Shown piece after piece: positions 8,386 through 18,833 of a DNA stretch of 64,000 nucleotides (the first letter of the stretch is position 1; the number at the start of each line of letters is the position of its first letter). The notes under the pieces are model-generated. The model did not search any database, was not told the DNA's origin, and was given only the letters and a program-made list of their open reading frames with translations. Made by a program: the position numbers and the translations under genes. Origin of the DNA: an uncultured Candidatus Saccharibacteria bacterium (GTDB lineage: Bacteria > Patescibacteriota > Saccharimonadia > Saccharimonadales > Saccharimonadaceae); contig CAMVNH010000003.1 of NCBI GenBank assembly GCA_947168825.1, positions 1 to 64,000 of the forward strand, in the 5' to 3' direction.

Positions 8386-10146
8386 ATGAGAACACTATCT
8401 ACAGAGTTAAAAAACTATCTTGGTAAGAATGTAACCGTAGCCGGCTGGGTCAACTCTCGACGTGACCATGGTGGACTAATCTTCATTGATCTTCGCGACC
8501 ACAAAGGTCTTATCCAGCTCGTCATTACCCCTGATACTAAAGACGCTTTTAGGCTTGCGGAGAGTCTACGTGACGAATTTGTAATTACTGCGACCGGCAA
8601 AATTCGCGAGCGTGCTCCAGAACTAAAGAATCCAAATATCGAAACGGGCGATATTGAACTCGTTGTAGATACTCTCGAGCTTTTGAATAAGTCTGAAACC
8701 CCTCCAGTTAACACTCACGACGACGGTCCAGAGACCGGTGAAGACCTCCGTCTAAAATACCGCTATCTTGATCTTCGCCGTCCGAGCATGCAGAACTTGA
8801 TTCGTCGCCGCTCTGATTTCTACCAATTCATGCGAAAATATATGCTTGACCACGAGTTTATCGAGGTTACTACTCCAATCCTTGCTAACTCGTCTCCGGA
8901 AGGCGCCCGTGATTTTCTAGTTCCTTCGCGTATCCATCCTGGCAAGTTTTACGCTCTCCCTCAAGCCCCACAGCAGTTCAAGCAGCTGCTCATGGTTGGT
9001 GGCGTGCCACGTTACTTCCAAATCGCCCCATGTTTCCGCGATGAGGATCCACGTGCTGACCGTCTTTACGGTGACTTCTATCAGCTTGATCTTGAGATGG
9101 CCTTCGTTGACGATGGTGAAATCGTCCGTCGAGAGGTTGAGCCTCTAATTAAAAATCTAGTTAAAGATTTTGCACACAAAGAGTTGGTCTCCGAGGATAT
9201 TCCACGCATCCCATATGTTGAAGCTATGGAAAAATATGGCACAGATAAACCTGATCTTCGCTATGACATGGAACTGATTGAGCTAACTGATGCCTTAAAA
9301 GATACAGATTTCAAAGTTTTCCAGAGTCCATGCGTAAAGGCACTTTGCGTCAAAGGCGGCGCCTCACTCACTCGTTCCCAGATTGACGGCTTTACCGACC
9401 AAGCCAGAAAACTTGGTGCTGGCGGCCTCGCTTACATTATTTATGAAAACGACACTGAAAAATCGCCGATCGCCAAATTCCTCAAGCCAGAAGAGCTTGC
9501 AAAAATCAAAGAGCTAACAAAAGCTGAAAATGGCGATGCAGTTTTCTTCGGCGCCGATACGCGCGAAAAGGTCAACAAAGTTTTAGGTGCTTTACGCATT
9601 AGCTTCGCTGATCACTTTAACCTTAAAGATGATAATAAAGTTGCCCTCTGCTGGGTCGTTGACTTTCCGTTCTATGAGTTTAATGACGGCGAAAAGAAGA
9701 TTGATTTTGGCCACAACCCATTCTCTATGCCAAAAGGTGGACTCGAGACTTTGGAGGCCGCCAAGACTGACGAAGAAAAACTTGCCATTGTCGCCGACCA
9801 ATATGACATGGTCATGAACGGTTACGAGATCTGTTCCGGTGCCGTCCGCAACCATAATCCAGACATTATGTACAAAGTATTTGGCATTTTAGGATATGAT
9901 AAAAAATACGTTGAGGAACGCTTTGGTGGTATGTTAAATGCCTTCAAATTCGGAGCTCCACCTCATGCTGGTTGTGCCTTTGGTATTGAGCGTATCTTCA
10001 TGGTCTTAACTGACGCAAAAAACATTCGCGATATTGTCGCCTTCCCGAAGAATGGCTCTGGTATCGATCTGATGATGAACTCGCCTTCCGTAGTAGACGA
10101 AGACCAGCTGGAAGATTTGCATCTCGAAATTACCGAAGAAGACTAA
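8386..10146 (+). CDS. aspS: Aspartyl-tRNA synthetase
   Basis: 586 aa; VAGWVNSRRDHGGLIFIDLRDHKG, RYLDLRRPSMQNLIRRRS, PEGARDFLVPSR, GAPPHAGCAFGIER. Confidence 0.97.
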   Translation: MRTLSTELKNYLGKNVTVAGWVNSRRDHGGLIFIDLRDHKGLIQLVITPDTKDAFRLAESLRDEFVITATGKIRERAPELKNPNIETGDIELVVDTLELLNKSETPPVNTHDDGPETGEDLRLKYRYLDLRRPSMQNLIRRRSDFYQFMRKYMLDHEFIEVTTPILANSSPEGARDFLVPSRIHPGKFYALPQAPQQFKQLLMVGGVPRYFQIAPCFRDEDPRADRLYGDFYQLDLEMAFVDDGEIVRREVEPLIKNLVKDFAHKELVSEDIPRIPYVEAMEKYGTDKPDLRYDMELIELTDALKDTDFKVFQSPCVKALCVKGGASLTRSQIDGFTDQARKLGAGGLAYIIYENDTEKSPIAKFLKPEELAKIKELTKAENGDAVFFGADTREKVNKVLGALRISFADHFNLKDDNKVALCWVVDFPFYEFNDGEKKIDFGHNPFSMPKGGLETLEAAKTDEEKLAIVADQYDMVMNGYEICSGAVRNHNPDIMYKVFGILGYDKKYVEERFGGMLNAFKFGAPPHAGCAFGIERIFMVLTDAKNIRDIVAFPKNGSGIDLMMNSPSVVDEDQLEDLHLEITEED

Positions 10147-10279
10147 TTCGTTCTCAACTCACCCTCTTGACAAATTTTTGTTAAAGCGATAAAATAAAAG
10201 TACTAATATTTACTTGTACTATATTTGCGGGGGGCACGCAAGTTAATCTAATATCGTTAACAATAAAAGGGAAAATAAA

Positions 10280-12376
10280 GTGAATCAACAAGAACAAGAA
10301 CGTCGTGCACGCTTGCTGGCAATGAGCAAAGAACGCCTACCAAAAATCAAAAAGGAGTTCGAGGAACGTCAGAAAGTTTCAAAGCAAAAGCCTACGACTA
10401 AAAACGCCAAACCAGCAAAGAGTCAGGCCACAGCCAAGTCTGCTCCTAAGAAATCAAAAAAGTCCAAGAAAGCTGTCGTTCCAGACGAACGCAAGGTCAA
10501 TCTTTCTGTCTCAACTAGAAAAGGTGAGATGGTCCATCACCAACGTATGCTTTCTCAGGATGTTAATGCTCAGGCAACTCAGCACATCATCGGTGTCCCG
10601 GTCAATAAATCTCGCTACAATGGTTATCAGGGTTCACAGGTTACGAACGCTCAGTTAAAAGCGGCCCGCCCTAATCCTGATGCTGTCCGTATTATTCCTA
10701 TCGGAGGTGTTGGCGAATTCGGTATCGGTAAAAATATGACAATTATCGAATACAAATCTGAAATGATTGTTGTCGACATGGGTGTACTTTTTGCTGGCGA
10801 TGACTATCCAGGTGTGAATTACCTCATCCCAGATATTAAATATCTCGAAGATAACCGCGATAAGGTGAAAGCGATTCTCTTTACTCATGCCCATCTCGAC
10901 CATATTGGTGCTTGCCGCCACCTTCTTCCAAAGTTCAATCCTCTAACCCCGATCTATGGCACCGATTTTACTCTCGGTATGATCAAAAAGCAGATGTCTG
11001 AGTTGGATGAAGTTCCAGACTTGAATTATCAAGTAGTTGACCCCCTAAAACACGAAAAATTCCAGATTTCAGAACATTTCAGTGTTGAATTTATCCATGT
11101 TCTTCACTCTATCCCAGGTAGCACCGCCATCGTTGTGCGTACTCCTAATGGTGTTATCTATCTTTCTGGGGACTGGCGTCACGAGGCTAATCCAATCGGT
11201 ACCCCAGCCGACCTCGAGCGTATTGATGAAATTGTGAAAAACGAGGGAATTACCCTCATGCTCAACGAATCAACTAATATTGATTCTCCAGGCCATCACC
11301 CACATTCCGAATTTGATGTTGGCGACAGCATGGGTATGGTCATGGATCATTATGCGACAGGCCGTATTATTGTTTCGTGCTTCTCGTCTCAAATTTCTCG
11401 CATCGAACTCGTCCTCAAAGAGGCTGCAAAACGCGGTCGCAAAGTTGCGTTTGCTGGCTTTTCTATGATTAACAACGTCGAAGTTGCCCTTCGCACCAAA
11501 CAAATTAAAATTCCAAAAGACACTATCGTCAAAATGGAAGACATTGTTAAACTCCCAGACGATAAAATCACGATAGTCTGTACCGGTTCCCAAGGCGAGT
11601 TGAATGCAGTTCTAAATCGCATGGTTACTGGCGCGCACAAATATATTAAAATCAAATCCACTGATACCATCGTCTTCAGCTCGAACCCGATTCCAGGTAA
11701 CGAGCCACATGTTGTAAATACCGTTGATGGTTTACTCCGTGAAGGCGCACAGGTCATTCAGAATGGTAAAACTCATCTCACTAATATCGGTCCTCTCCAT
11801 CTTTCCGGCCATGCTTACTACGAAGATCACGTTGATTTTTTGGAACGCACTCGCCCACTGAATTATATGCCGTATCACGGTGAGTTCTACATGCTTGAGC
11901 ATAACGCTGAGATGGCAGAAAATGTAATTGGTATTCCACGTAAGCGTATCATCCTTTCTGATGACGGTGATATTGTTGAGCTTCTGCCGGATAAAACTAT
12001 TCGCAAAAACGGTCGCATTCATGCCGGCAATAAACTCTTTGATGATGCCGATCAGCCAGTTCATGAAGCTGTAGTAAAAGATCGTATTCATATTTCTCGC
12101 GAGGGTATTTTCGTGATTATCCTCACTATTTCGAAGAAAAATGGCCACCTTGTAAAGACTCCAGACATTGTCTCCCGTGCCTTTATCTATCTTGATAATT
12201 CCGAAGAATTAATTGGCAAAATCCGCCACTATCTTCGCCAAAAAACTGATAAATCGATTTCGACCGATCCAGAGCTCAGAGTCTTAAAAGATGAAATCAA
12301 AGAAGACGTCACGCATATTCTCTTTGATGCCACCGGCCATACTCCAATTGTCATCCCAGTCATTAATAAGGTCTAA
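10280..12376 (+). CDS. rnj: Ribonuclease J with lysine-rich N-terminal extension
   Basis: RIIPIGGVGEFGIGKNMTIIEY, FTHAHLDHIGACRHLL, YLSGDWRHEANP, LHLSGHAYYED (metallo-beta-lactamase/beta-CASP). Confidence 0.95.
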   Translation: MNQQEQERRARLLAMSKERLPKIKKEFEERQKVSKQKPTTKNAKPAKSQATAKSAPKKSKKSKKAVVPDERKVNLSVSTRKGEMVHHQRMLSQDVNAQATQHIIGVPVNKSRYNGYQGSQVTNAQLKAARPNPDAVRIIPIGGVGEFGIGKNMTIIEYKSEMIVVDMGVLFAGDDYPGVNYLIPDIKYLEDNRDKVKAILFTHAHLDHIGACRHLLPKFNPLTPIYGTDFTLGMIKKQMSELDEVPDLNYQVVDPLKHEKFQISEHFSVEFIHVLHSIPGSTAIVVRTPNGVIYLSGDWRHEANPIGTPADLERIDEIVKNEGITLMLNESTNIDSPGHHPHSEFDVGDSMGMVMDHYATGRIIVSCFSSQISRIELVLKEAAKRGRKVAFAGFSMINNVEVALRTKQIKIPKDTIVKMEDIVKLPDDKITIVCTGSQGELNAVLNRMVTGAHKYIKIKSTDTIVFSSNPIPGNEPHVVNTVDGLLREGAQVIQNGKTHLTNIGPLHLSGHAYYEDHVDFLERTRPLNYMPYHGEFYMLEHNAEMAENVIGIPRKRIILSDDGDIVELLPDKTIRKNGRIHAGNKLFDDADQPVHEAVVKDRIHISREGIFVIILTISKKNGHLVKTPDIVSRAFIYLDNSEELIGKIRHYLRQKTDKSISTDPELRVLKDEIKEDVTHILFDATGHTPIVIPVINKV

Positions 12377-12378
12377 AC

Positions 12379-13539
12379 ATGATTTACCTCGACCACGCTT
12401 CTGCCACTCCATTGTCCGAAAGGGCTAGAGCTGCTATGGAACCGTATCTTTCGGATCAATTTTTCAACCCATCTAGCCCTTATCTCCCAGCCAAACGTGT
12501 ACGTGAGGCTTATGAGGATGCAAAGTCGAGAATTGCCCATACTATCGGTGCAAAAGGAAACGATTTAGTCATTACGTCTGGAGCTACCGAGGCTACAAAC
12601 TTAGCCTTCACTGTAGTAGGTCAACATCAGGTTCTAGTTCTTGAGACCGAGCACGCTTCAGTATTAAACACTGCTAAAAAATTCCATCATGATATTATCA
12701 AAGTTCACGAAAAAACCGGTCTAATCAATCTTGATGACTTAAAAAACAAAATCACCGACGATACGATTCTAATTTCCATTTCTCTTGCTAACAACGAGCT
12801 TGGCACTATTCAGCCACTAAACGAGATTGCAGAAATTATTGAAAAAGTTCGAGTACATCGTTTAAAAAACAATAACAAACTTCCCCTCTATCTTCATTCC
12901 GATGCTTCGCAAGCTATGAACCTAATTAATATCAATGTTGCTAGACTAAAAACTGACCTCTTGACACTAAATGCTGCCAAAATCTACGGACCGAAAGGTG
13001 TCGGCGCTCTCTACATTGCACACCGAATCAAGCTCAGTCCGATCACGACTGGTGGCGGTCAGGAGCGCGGACTTCGTTCCGGGACCGAAAATGTCCCCGG
13101 CACTATAGCCTTTGCTGTTGCTGCCGAAGATGCCAAAAAGCATTTAGAAAGTCATCGCAAGACCTTTGATAATTTCAAAAAAATTTTTAAAACGACGCTT
13201 ATCGCTAACTCGAAAATTCAACCGATTTTTCTCGGCGAAAAAGCCGAAAAACACCAACTTGCCAATTTCTGCCCGGTCAGTTTTCCTGGTATTGATGCCG
13301 AGAGAATGATTTACAAACTTGAAGACGAAGAAATCTATTTGTCTACTGGGGCTGCCTGCGCTGCCTCTAAAGGCGAAAAATCTCATGTTCTAAAAGCCAC
13401 CGGTCTCTCCGATGAAGAAATTGCCGGTAGCCTTAGGGTCTCATTTGGTGCATTGAATGATGAAGCCCAAATTCGTCTCGCCGCCGAACGCATTGCCGCC
13501 GCTGTCAATTCTGAGCAAGAACGTTTGCTTAGGGACTAG
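12379..13539 (+). CDS. Cysteine desulfurase (NifS/IscS-like class V aminotransferase)
   Basis: MIYLDHASATPLSERA; ITSGATEATNLAF; HSDASQA; STGAACAASKGEKSHVL. Confidence 0.93.
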   Translation: MIYLDHASATPLSERARAAMEPYLSDQFFNPSSPYLPAKRVREAYEDAKSRIAHTIGAKGNDLVITSGATEATNLAFTVVGQHQVLVLETEHASVLNTAKKFHHDIIKVHEKTGLINLDDLKNKITDDTILISISLANNELGTIQPLNEIAEIIEKVRVHRLKNNNKLPLYLHSDASQAMNLININVARLKTDLLTLNAAKIYGPKGVGALYIAHRIKLSPITTGGGQERGLRSGTENVPGTIAFAVAAEDAKKHLESHRKTFDNFKKIFKTTLIANSKIQPIFLGEKAEKHQLANFCPVSFPGIDAERMIYKLEDEEIYLSTGAACAASKGEKSHVLKATGLSDEEIAGSLRVSFGALNDEAQIRLAAERIAAAVNSEQERLLRD

Positions 13540-13594
13540 ACTTTTTATAAAAAAAGATGTATAATATACCGGACTAAAAGCAGAGGAAAATAGA

Positions 13595-16471
13595 GTGGAT
13601 GATAATAAAATTTGCATTCGTGGTGCACGTCAGCATAATCTGAAAAATATTGACGTTGATATTCCGCGCGATAAGCTCGTGGTTTTAACTGGACTTTCAG
13701 GCTCCGGTAAATCGAGCTTAGCTTTTGACACTATTTATGCCGAGGGTCAGCGCAGATATGTCGAATCATTAAGTAGCTACGCTCGCATGTTTCTTGGCGT
13801 AATGGATAAACCGGATGTCGATACGATTACTGGTCTTAGTCCCGCAATTTCTATTGATCAAAAGTCCACCTCCAGAAACCCTCGTTCCACTGTTGCTACG
13901 GTAACTGAAGTTTACGATTATCTCCGCCTGCTATTTGCTCGTGTTGGTATACCACATTGTCCAATCTGTCATTCAAAAGTATCGAGGAGGACCACTGAAG
14001 ACATCGTCGAAGAGGTTATGAAACTTCCGCTAGGTTCAAAACTCATGTTACTTGCTCCAATTGTTCAGCAGAAAAAAGGTGAATTTCAACATATTCCGGA
14101 CCAGTATATAGTCAAAGGTTTTTCCCGCGTTCGTGTTGATGGTATCGTCTACGCCCTGGATGAATTTCCGGAATTAGAAAAGCAGGAAAGACATGACATT
14201 GAAATTGTCGTTGACCGCTTCATTCTTAGCCCCGATTTGAGATCTAGAATCGCCGGATCGGTTGAGCAGGCTCTGGATCTCGGGCAAGGAATTATCATGC
14301 TCCTAAAAATTACTGATAATTCTACTGCCGTAGATCAAAAAGGTGAAATCAAAAATGAAGTCTACACTTTTTCAAAACGCTATGCTTGCCCAAATCATCC
14401 CGATGAATTGATTCCAGAACTTGAGCCACGACTCTTTTCGTTCAATGCTCCACAAGGTGCTTGCCCGACTTGTACCGGTCTCGGTACTCGCATGGAAATC
14501 GATCCCGACCTAGTTTTTAATGAAAATCTCACTATTGCTGAAGGTGGCATTCGACCGTTCAATCGCGTAAATCAGGATTCTTGGTGGCTAAAACGTCTAA
14601 ATGCTGTCGGCGAAAAACATGGTTTTTCAATCTACGAACCAATTCGTGCACTAAGTCCGGAGGCCAAACATCTGATTTTATATGGTACTGGTGATGAAAA
14701 ATATCAGGTCAAGGTCTCGGGTACTGGTAAGTGGTCCGAAGGTGCTACTTACGAATCAACCTACGAAGGCGTGATCCCAACTCTAGAACGACGCCATCGT
14801 GAGACTGACTCGGATTTTATCAGGAAGGATATCGAACGTTTCATGCGTCTAAAAGAATGCCAAACCTGCCACGGTGCTCGTCTGAAACCAGTTGTTCTCG
14901 CAGTTACAATCCACGATCTGAACATCGTCGACATGTGCAATCTTGATGTCGATCAAACTTTGCAAGTTCTAAGTCAAGATTTAGAATTCACCGACGAAGA
15001 AAATCAAATTGCCGCACCAATTGTCAAAGAAATTAAAGAACGCGTAAAGTTTATGCAGGATGTCGGACTTGGTTATATGGAGCTTGGTCGTGCCGCAAAT
15101 ACACTTTCTGGTGGTGAGGCCCAACGTATTCGCCTTGCTACTCAAATTGGCTCCGGTCTACAAGGTGTTCTTTATGTTCTTGACGAGCCCTCCATTGGTC
15201 TTCATCAACGTGACAACGACAAGCTTATCGCGACCTTAAAACATCTCCGTGATCTTAAAAATACTGTCCTAGTTGTCGAGCACGATGAGGATACCATGCT
15301 TCAATCTGATTATATAATTGATATCGGACCCGGTGCTGGTATAAATGGTGGTCGAGTTGTTGCTGCTGGCACGCCAGAAGAGATCATGAAAAACCCAGAG
15401 TCACTGACTGGTAAATATCTTAGTGGCAAAGACAAAATCGATATTCCGAAGAAGCGCCGCCAGCCAAAAAAGGACCAGGCCCTAATCGTCAAAGGTGCGC
15501 GCGAAAACAATTTGAAAAATATTGATGTGAGATTTCCGCTCGGTGTCATGACGGTCGTATCTGGCGTGTCCGGTTCCGGCAAATCTACGCTCGTAAATGA
15601 CATTCTTGCGAACGAGCTTCTTGCTTGCCTTCATCGTGCGCAAACCGTTTCTGGCGCTCATGATAAAATCGAAGGTATCGAGAATCTTGATAAGTGTATC
15701 GTGATTGACCAATCACCAATCGGTCGCACACCACGCTCGAACCCTGCGACTTATACCGGTGTTTTTAATGCGATACGCGAACTCTTTGCTGCTCAACCCG
15801 AAGCTGAGATTCGTGGTTATAAAGCTGGCCGTTTCAGCTTCAATGTTAAGGGTGGTCGCTGTGAAAATTGTCAAGGCGACGGAGTTAATAAAATCGAGAT
15901 GCATTTTCTTCCAGACGTTTACGTTACTTGTCCAGCTTGTCATGGCAAACGCTACAATCGCGAAGCTCTAGAAATCAAATATAAAGGTAAAGATATTTCT
16001 GAGGTTCTCGATATGACTATTGACGAAGCTGTGGAATTTTTTGAAAATATTCCAAAAATTGCCGAAAAACTTAAAACTATCCAAGAAGTTGGACTTGGTT
16101 ACATTCGCCTCGGTCAGCCTGCTACCACTTTTTCTGGCGGTGAAGCTCAACGTATCAAGCTTGCCACCGAACTCAGTCGCCGCTCAACCGGTAGAACCCT
16201 GTATATTTTAGACGAGCCTACTACCGGCCTTCATACTGCTGACGTTAAAAAACTCCTCCAGATTTTAAATAGACTCGTTGACGGTGGCAACTCTATGATT
16301 ATTATTGAACATAACCTTCATGTTATAAAATCTGCTGATTATATTATTGACATGGGACCAGAAGGTGGCCAAAATGGCGGCACCGTCATCGCCACTGGTA
16401 CACCTGAGGAACTTGCAAAAAACTCTGAAACCCCTACCGGAAGATACCTCAAAGAATATCTGAAAGCTTGA
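13595..16471 (+). CDS. uvrA: Excinuclease ABC subunit A
   Basis: 958 aa; two ABC ATPase halves, Zn-finger CxxC pairs, [22 protein letters not shown] start with GAGG SD. Confidence 0.98.
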   Translation: MDDNKICIRGARQHNLKNIDVDIPRDKLVVLTGLSGSGKSSLAFDTIYAEGQRRYVESLSSYARMFLGVMDKPDVDTITGLSPAISIDQKSTSRNPRSTVATVTEVYDYLRLLFARVGIPHCPICHSKVSRRTTEDIVEEVMKLPLGSKLMLLAPIVQQKKGEFQHIPDQYIVKGFSRVRVDGIVYALDEFPELEKQERHDIEIVVDRFILSPDLRSRIAGSVEQALDLGQGIIMLLKITDNSTAVDQKGEIKNEVYTFSKRYACPNHPDELIPELEPRLFSFNAPQGACPTCTGLGTRMEIDPDLVFNENLTIAEGGIRPFNRVNQDSWWLKRLNAVGEKHGFSIYEPIRALSPEAKHLILYGTGDEKYQVKVSGTGKWSEGATYESTYEGVIPTLERRHRETDSDFIRKDIERFMRLKECQTCHGARLKPVVLAVTIHDLNIVDMCNLDVDQTLQVLSQDLEFTDEENQIAAPIVKEIKERVKFMQDVGLGYMELGRAANTLSGGEAQRIRLATQIGSGLQGVLYVLDEPSIGLHQRDNDKLIATLKHLRDLKNTVLVVEHDEDTMLQSDYIIDIGPGAGINGGRVVAAGTPEEIMKNPESLTGKYLSGKDKIDIPKKRRQPKKDQALIVKGARENNLKNIDVRFPLGVMTVVSGVSGSGKSTLVNDILANELLACLHRAQTVSGAHDKIEGIENLDKCIVIDQSPIGRTPRSNPATYTGVFNAIRELFAAQPEAEIRGYKAGRFSFNVKGGRCENCQGDGVNKIEMHFLPDVYVTCPACHGKRYNREALEIKYKGKDISEVLDMTIDEAVEFFENIPKIAEKLKTIQEVGLGYIRLGQPATTFSGGEAQRIKLATELSRRSTGRTLYILDEPTTGLHTADVKKLLQILNRLVDGGNSMIIIEHNLHVIKSADYIIDMGPEGGQNGGTVIATGTPEELAKNSETPTGRYLKEYLKA

Positions 16472-16535
16472 CTGCCTGTTTTTCGATTGATAGAATAAGC
16501 TTAAGTTATATTTAAAAACATAAGAAGGAAATAAA

Positions 16536-17117
16536 ATGAATCAGAATCCCAACCAGAGCTTTAATCAAGGTATGAACATGAACAATGGCTATGCGCAGCA
16601 ACCATATGGTGGCCAATCAGTAAAATCCGCTACCACCGCTGGCCTACTCGGTATTTTTTTGGGAGGTTTTGGTGTCCACAACTTTTATCTAGGTGATAAG
16701 AAAAAAGGTATTATCCATTGTTGTTTAGCTGGTAGTGCCATATTACTAGAACTTATCGCCGGCATAGTTTTACCATCAGTTTTGACATGGAGGGCACTAC
16801 TCACATGGGGTGCGATTTTTAGCGTTCTTTCGGCTATTTCTTCACTAGTGATTGTCGGAAATAGTATCTGGGGATTAGTTGAAGGTATCACTATCCTCAC
16901 TCAAGGTGATGCTGGTCTTGCGCAGAAGGGTTACAATGTTGCGCCGCAACCGATGTATAATCAGCCAATGAATGGCATGAACAACATGAATGGCATGAAC
17001 AACATGAATGGCATGAACAACATGAACAACATGAACAATATGGATAATGGCATGAATCAAAATCAAGGTCAAGACAACCAAAACGACCAGAATCAGAACT
17101 CAGATCAGGGAAACTGA
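16536..17117 (+). CDS. TM2 domain-containing protein with Asn/Met-rich tail
   Basis: TAGLLGIFLGGFGVHNFYLGDKKKGIIH TM2 motif; (N/D)NMNGMN repeats; ends at TGA 17115-17117. Confidence 0.85.
   Translation: MNQNPNQSFNQGMNMNNGYAQQPYGGQSVKSATTAGLLGIFLGGFGVHNFYLGDKKKGIIHCCLAGSAILLELIAGIVLPSVLTWRALLTWGAIFSVLSAISSLVIVGNSIWGLVEGITILTQGDAGLAQKGYNVAPQPMYNQPMNGMNNMNGMNNMNGMNNMNNMNNMDNGMNQNQGQDNQNDQNQNSDQGN
16970..17054 (+). repeat. In-frame tandem repeat (about 18 bp unit, AATGGCATGAACAACATG)
   Basis: Three near-perfect units plus degenerate 9-bp AACAACATG units encoding NGMNNM. Confidence 0.85.
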
Positions 17118-17168
17118 AGGGGTGTTAATGCTATTGCAGGGCAGCCAGTAGCCCAGGCAAAGCAGCCT

Positions 17169-18017
17169 ATGGATCCTAACAAGAAGAAAAAGCTTATTAC
17201 GGGTCTGATTATCGGAGCATCAGCTCTTACGCTCGGTATTTTGGCAATCATTTTTGTTCCGAAATTTTTCAAGGTTAACTATTCTGAGACTTACAGGCAG
17301 GCGAAGGCGTTAGAGCCTAAGATCTCAGAAATCTATCACAATGATGCCTGTGACGATGTAGCAGACTATGTCCTCTCATCCTATACCGATAACAGCGAAT
17401 ATGAAGCATACATAAACAAATGCAATACTATATTTAGTGGCGTATCAGGGGAAATTGACTCACTGGGAGCTACCCAGGGAATTACCAAGAACAGCGACCT
17501 CAAAAGATTATATGACCAGTTTAAGTCAGCCTACGCTAGTGCCGCTTCGAATACAGAAAATCTCTCCGAAAAACTTAGTTACTATAAGGCATATCATCAA
17601 TTCTCTCTTGCTGTAGATGAAATTTATAGTTCATCTACTGATGCCGAGATTAATTCCGCTGCAAACTATCTAATTGAATCTGGCAGTGAGGAACTGAAAG
17701 CCTATGGCGAAGGTTGGCGCGATCATGCTTTAGCGCTTGTTCGTGCTTATCGTACATACGACAATGTATCTTATTCGGACCCTAATTATGACGCTTATCA
17801 CGATGACTATTACGCTAAACGCTCCGAACACAGCGAGTGGGTCGCCGAAAACCGTCCGGATATAGAGAGTCTATATCCGATCGAGATTTCAGACACATCT
17901 GACATGCATGATAAATTTGAAAAGCTTTATGATGGCATCGTAGATGTCTATGAAGAAAATTATGATTATGCTAGCGGAGACTGCACCGAATTATTAGGTG
18001 AGGTAATTTGCGATTAG
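17169..18017 (+). CDS. Hypothetical membrane-anchored extracytoplasmic protein
   Basis: KKKKLITGLIIGASALTLGILAIIFVPKFF signal/TM, then helical acidic ectodomain with Cys pairs; same frame as the upstream TM2 ORF. Confidence 0.7.
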   Translation: MDPNKKKKLITGLIIGASALTLGILAIIFVPKFFKVNYSETYRQAKALEPKISEIYHNDACDDVADYVLSSYTDNSEYEAYINKCNTIFSGVSGEIDSLGATQGITKNSDLKRLYDQFKSAYASAASNTENLSEKLSYYKAYHQFSLAVDEIYSSSTDAEINSAANYLIESGSEELKAYGEGWRDHALALVRAYRTYDNVSYSDPNYDAYHDDYYAKRSEHSEWVAENRPDIESLYPIEISDTSDMHDKFEKLYDGIVDVYEENYDYASGDCTELLGEVICD

Positions 18018-18092
18018 TACTAGCCAAAAACAAAAAACTGTGCTATAATAATTGGAAGTAAGTTAATAACTAATAACAAGGATTATATTACT

Positions 18093-18770
18093 GTGTCTGA
18101 AAATAAGTTATCTCTAGAAAAACGCACTGTTTCTGGCAAAAAAACTGCCAGCCTGCGTGCTGATGGCCTAATTCCTTCGGTCATCTATGGCGGCAAGGGT
18201 GAACCGATGCTCGCACAATCCGCCTACAACGAGACTGAAAAAGTCTTAAAAACTGCCGGTTACCACTCTACTATTGACCTAACCATTGATGGTAAAAGCC
18301 GCATGGTCATCGTTAAGGCTATCGACCTCAATCCGGTTACTCGTCGCATTGACAATGTCGAATTCCAAGAGGTTTCCGCAAACAAAGTAGTTGAAGCTAC
18401 TACGCCAATCGTACTAGTTGGCTACGAAAATTCTGAGGCTACGAAATTCCACTTCGTCCTTTCTCAGATCATGGAAGAAATTGAAGTCAAGGCAAAACCG
18501 GCAGACCTTCCTAAAGAAATCGAGATTGATGCTTCGAAACTCGCAACCGTAGAAGACAAGATTACTGTTGCTGACATTGTCTTACCAAAGGGTGTCGAAC
18601 TCGCCGACAAGGAGCTCGACGCTGACCAGGCTATCGCCATTGTTTACGACCCAGCTGCCGAGGCTGCTGCTCGTGAAGCTGAGGATGCTAAAGCAGCTAC
18701 TGAAGGGGAAACTGAAGCTGCCGATGTTCCTGCTGATAATGGTTCCAAACCAGAAGAAAAATCTGAATAG
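18093..18770 (+). CDS. rplY: Ribosomal protein bL25 (long Ctc-like form)
   Basis: LSLEKRTVSGKKTASLRADGLIPSVIYGGK; C-terminal TL5-like domain and acidic tail; GTG start. Confidence 0.93.
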   Translation: MSENKLSLEKRTVSGKKTASLRADGLIPSVIYGGKGEPMLAQSAYNETEKVLKTAGYHSTIDLTIDGKSRMVIVKAIDLNPVTRRIDNVEFQEVSANKVVEATTPIVLVGYENSEATKFHFVLSQIMEEIEVKAKPADLPKEIEIDASKLATVEDKITVADIVLPKGVELADKELDADQAIAIVYDPAAEAAAREAEDAKAATEGETEAADVPADNGSKPEEKSE

Positions 18771-18781
18771 AACTAATAATA

Positions 18782-18810
18782 AAATATCCCCGAAAGGGGA
18801 TATTTTTTAT
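18782..18810 (+). terminator. Rho-independent terminator after L25
   Basis: AAATATCCCC-GAAA-GGGGATATTTTTT. Confidence 0.85.
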
Positions 18811-18833
18811 GCAGACTATGTTATAATCAAATT

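Noticed and set aside
16970-17054. Regular repeats resembling a CRISPR-like array
   Set aside because: 18-bp contiguous, in-frame units without spacers, inside the TM2 protein coding region; no cas genes nearby.
16536-18017. TGA recoded as Gly/Trp (as in Gracilibacteria/SR1)
   Set aside because: TGA is a normal terminator elsewhere here (uvrA, histidine kinase and permease genes all end in TGA at the expected C-terminus), so a genome-wide recoding is not supported.
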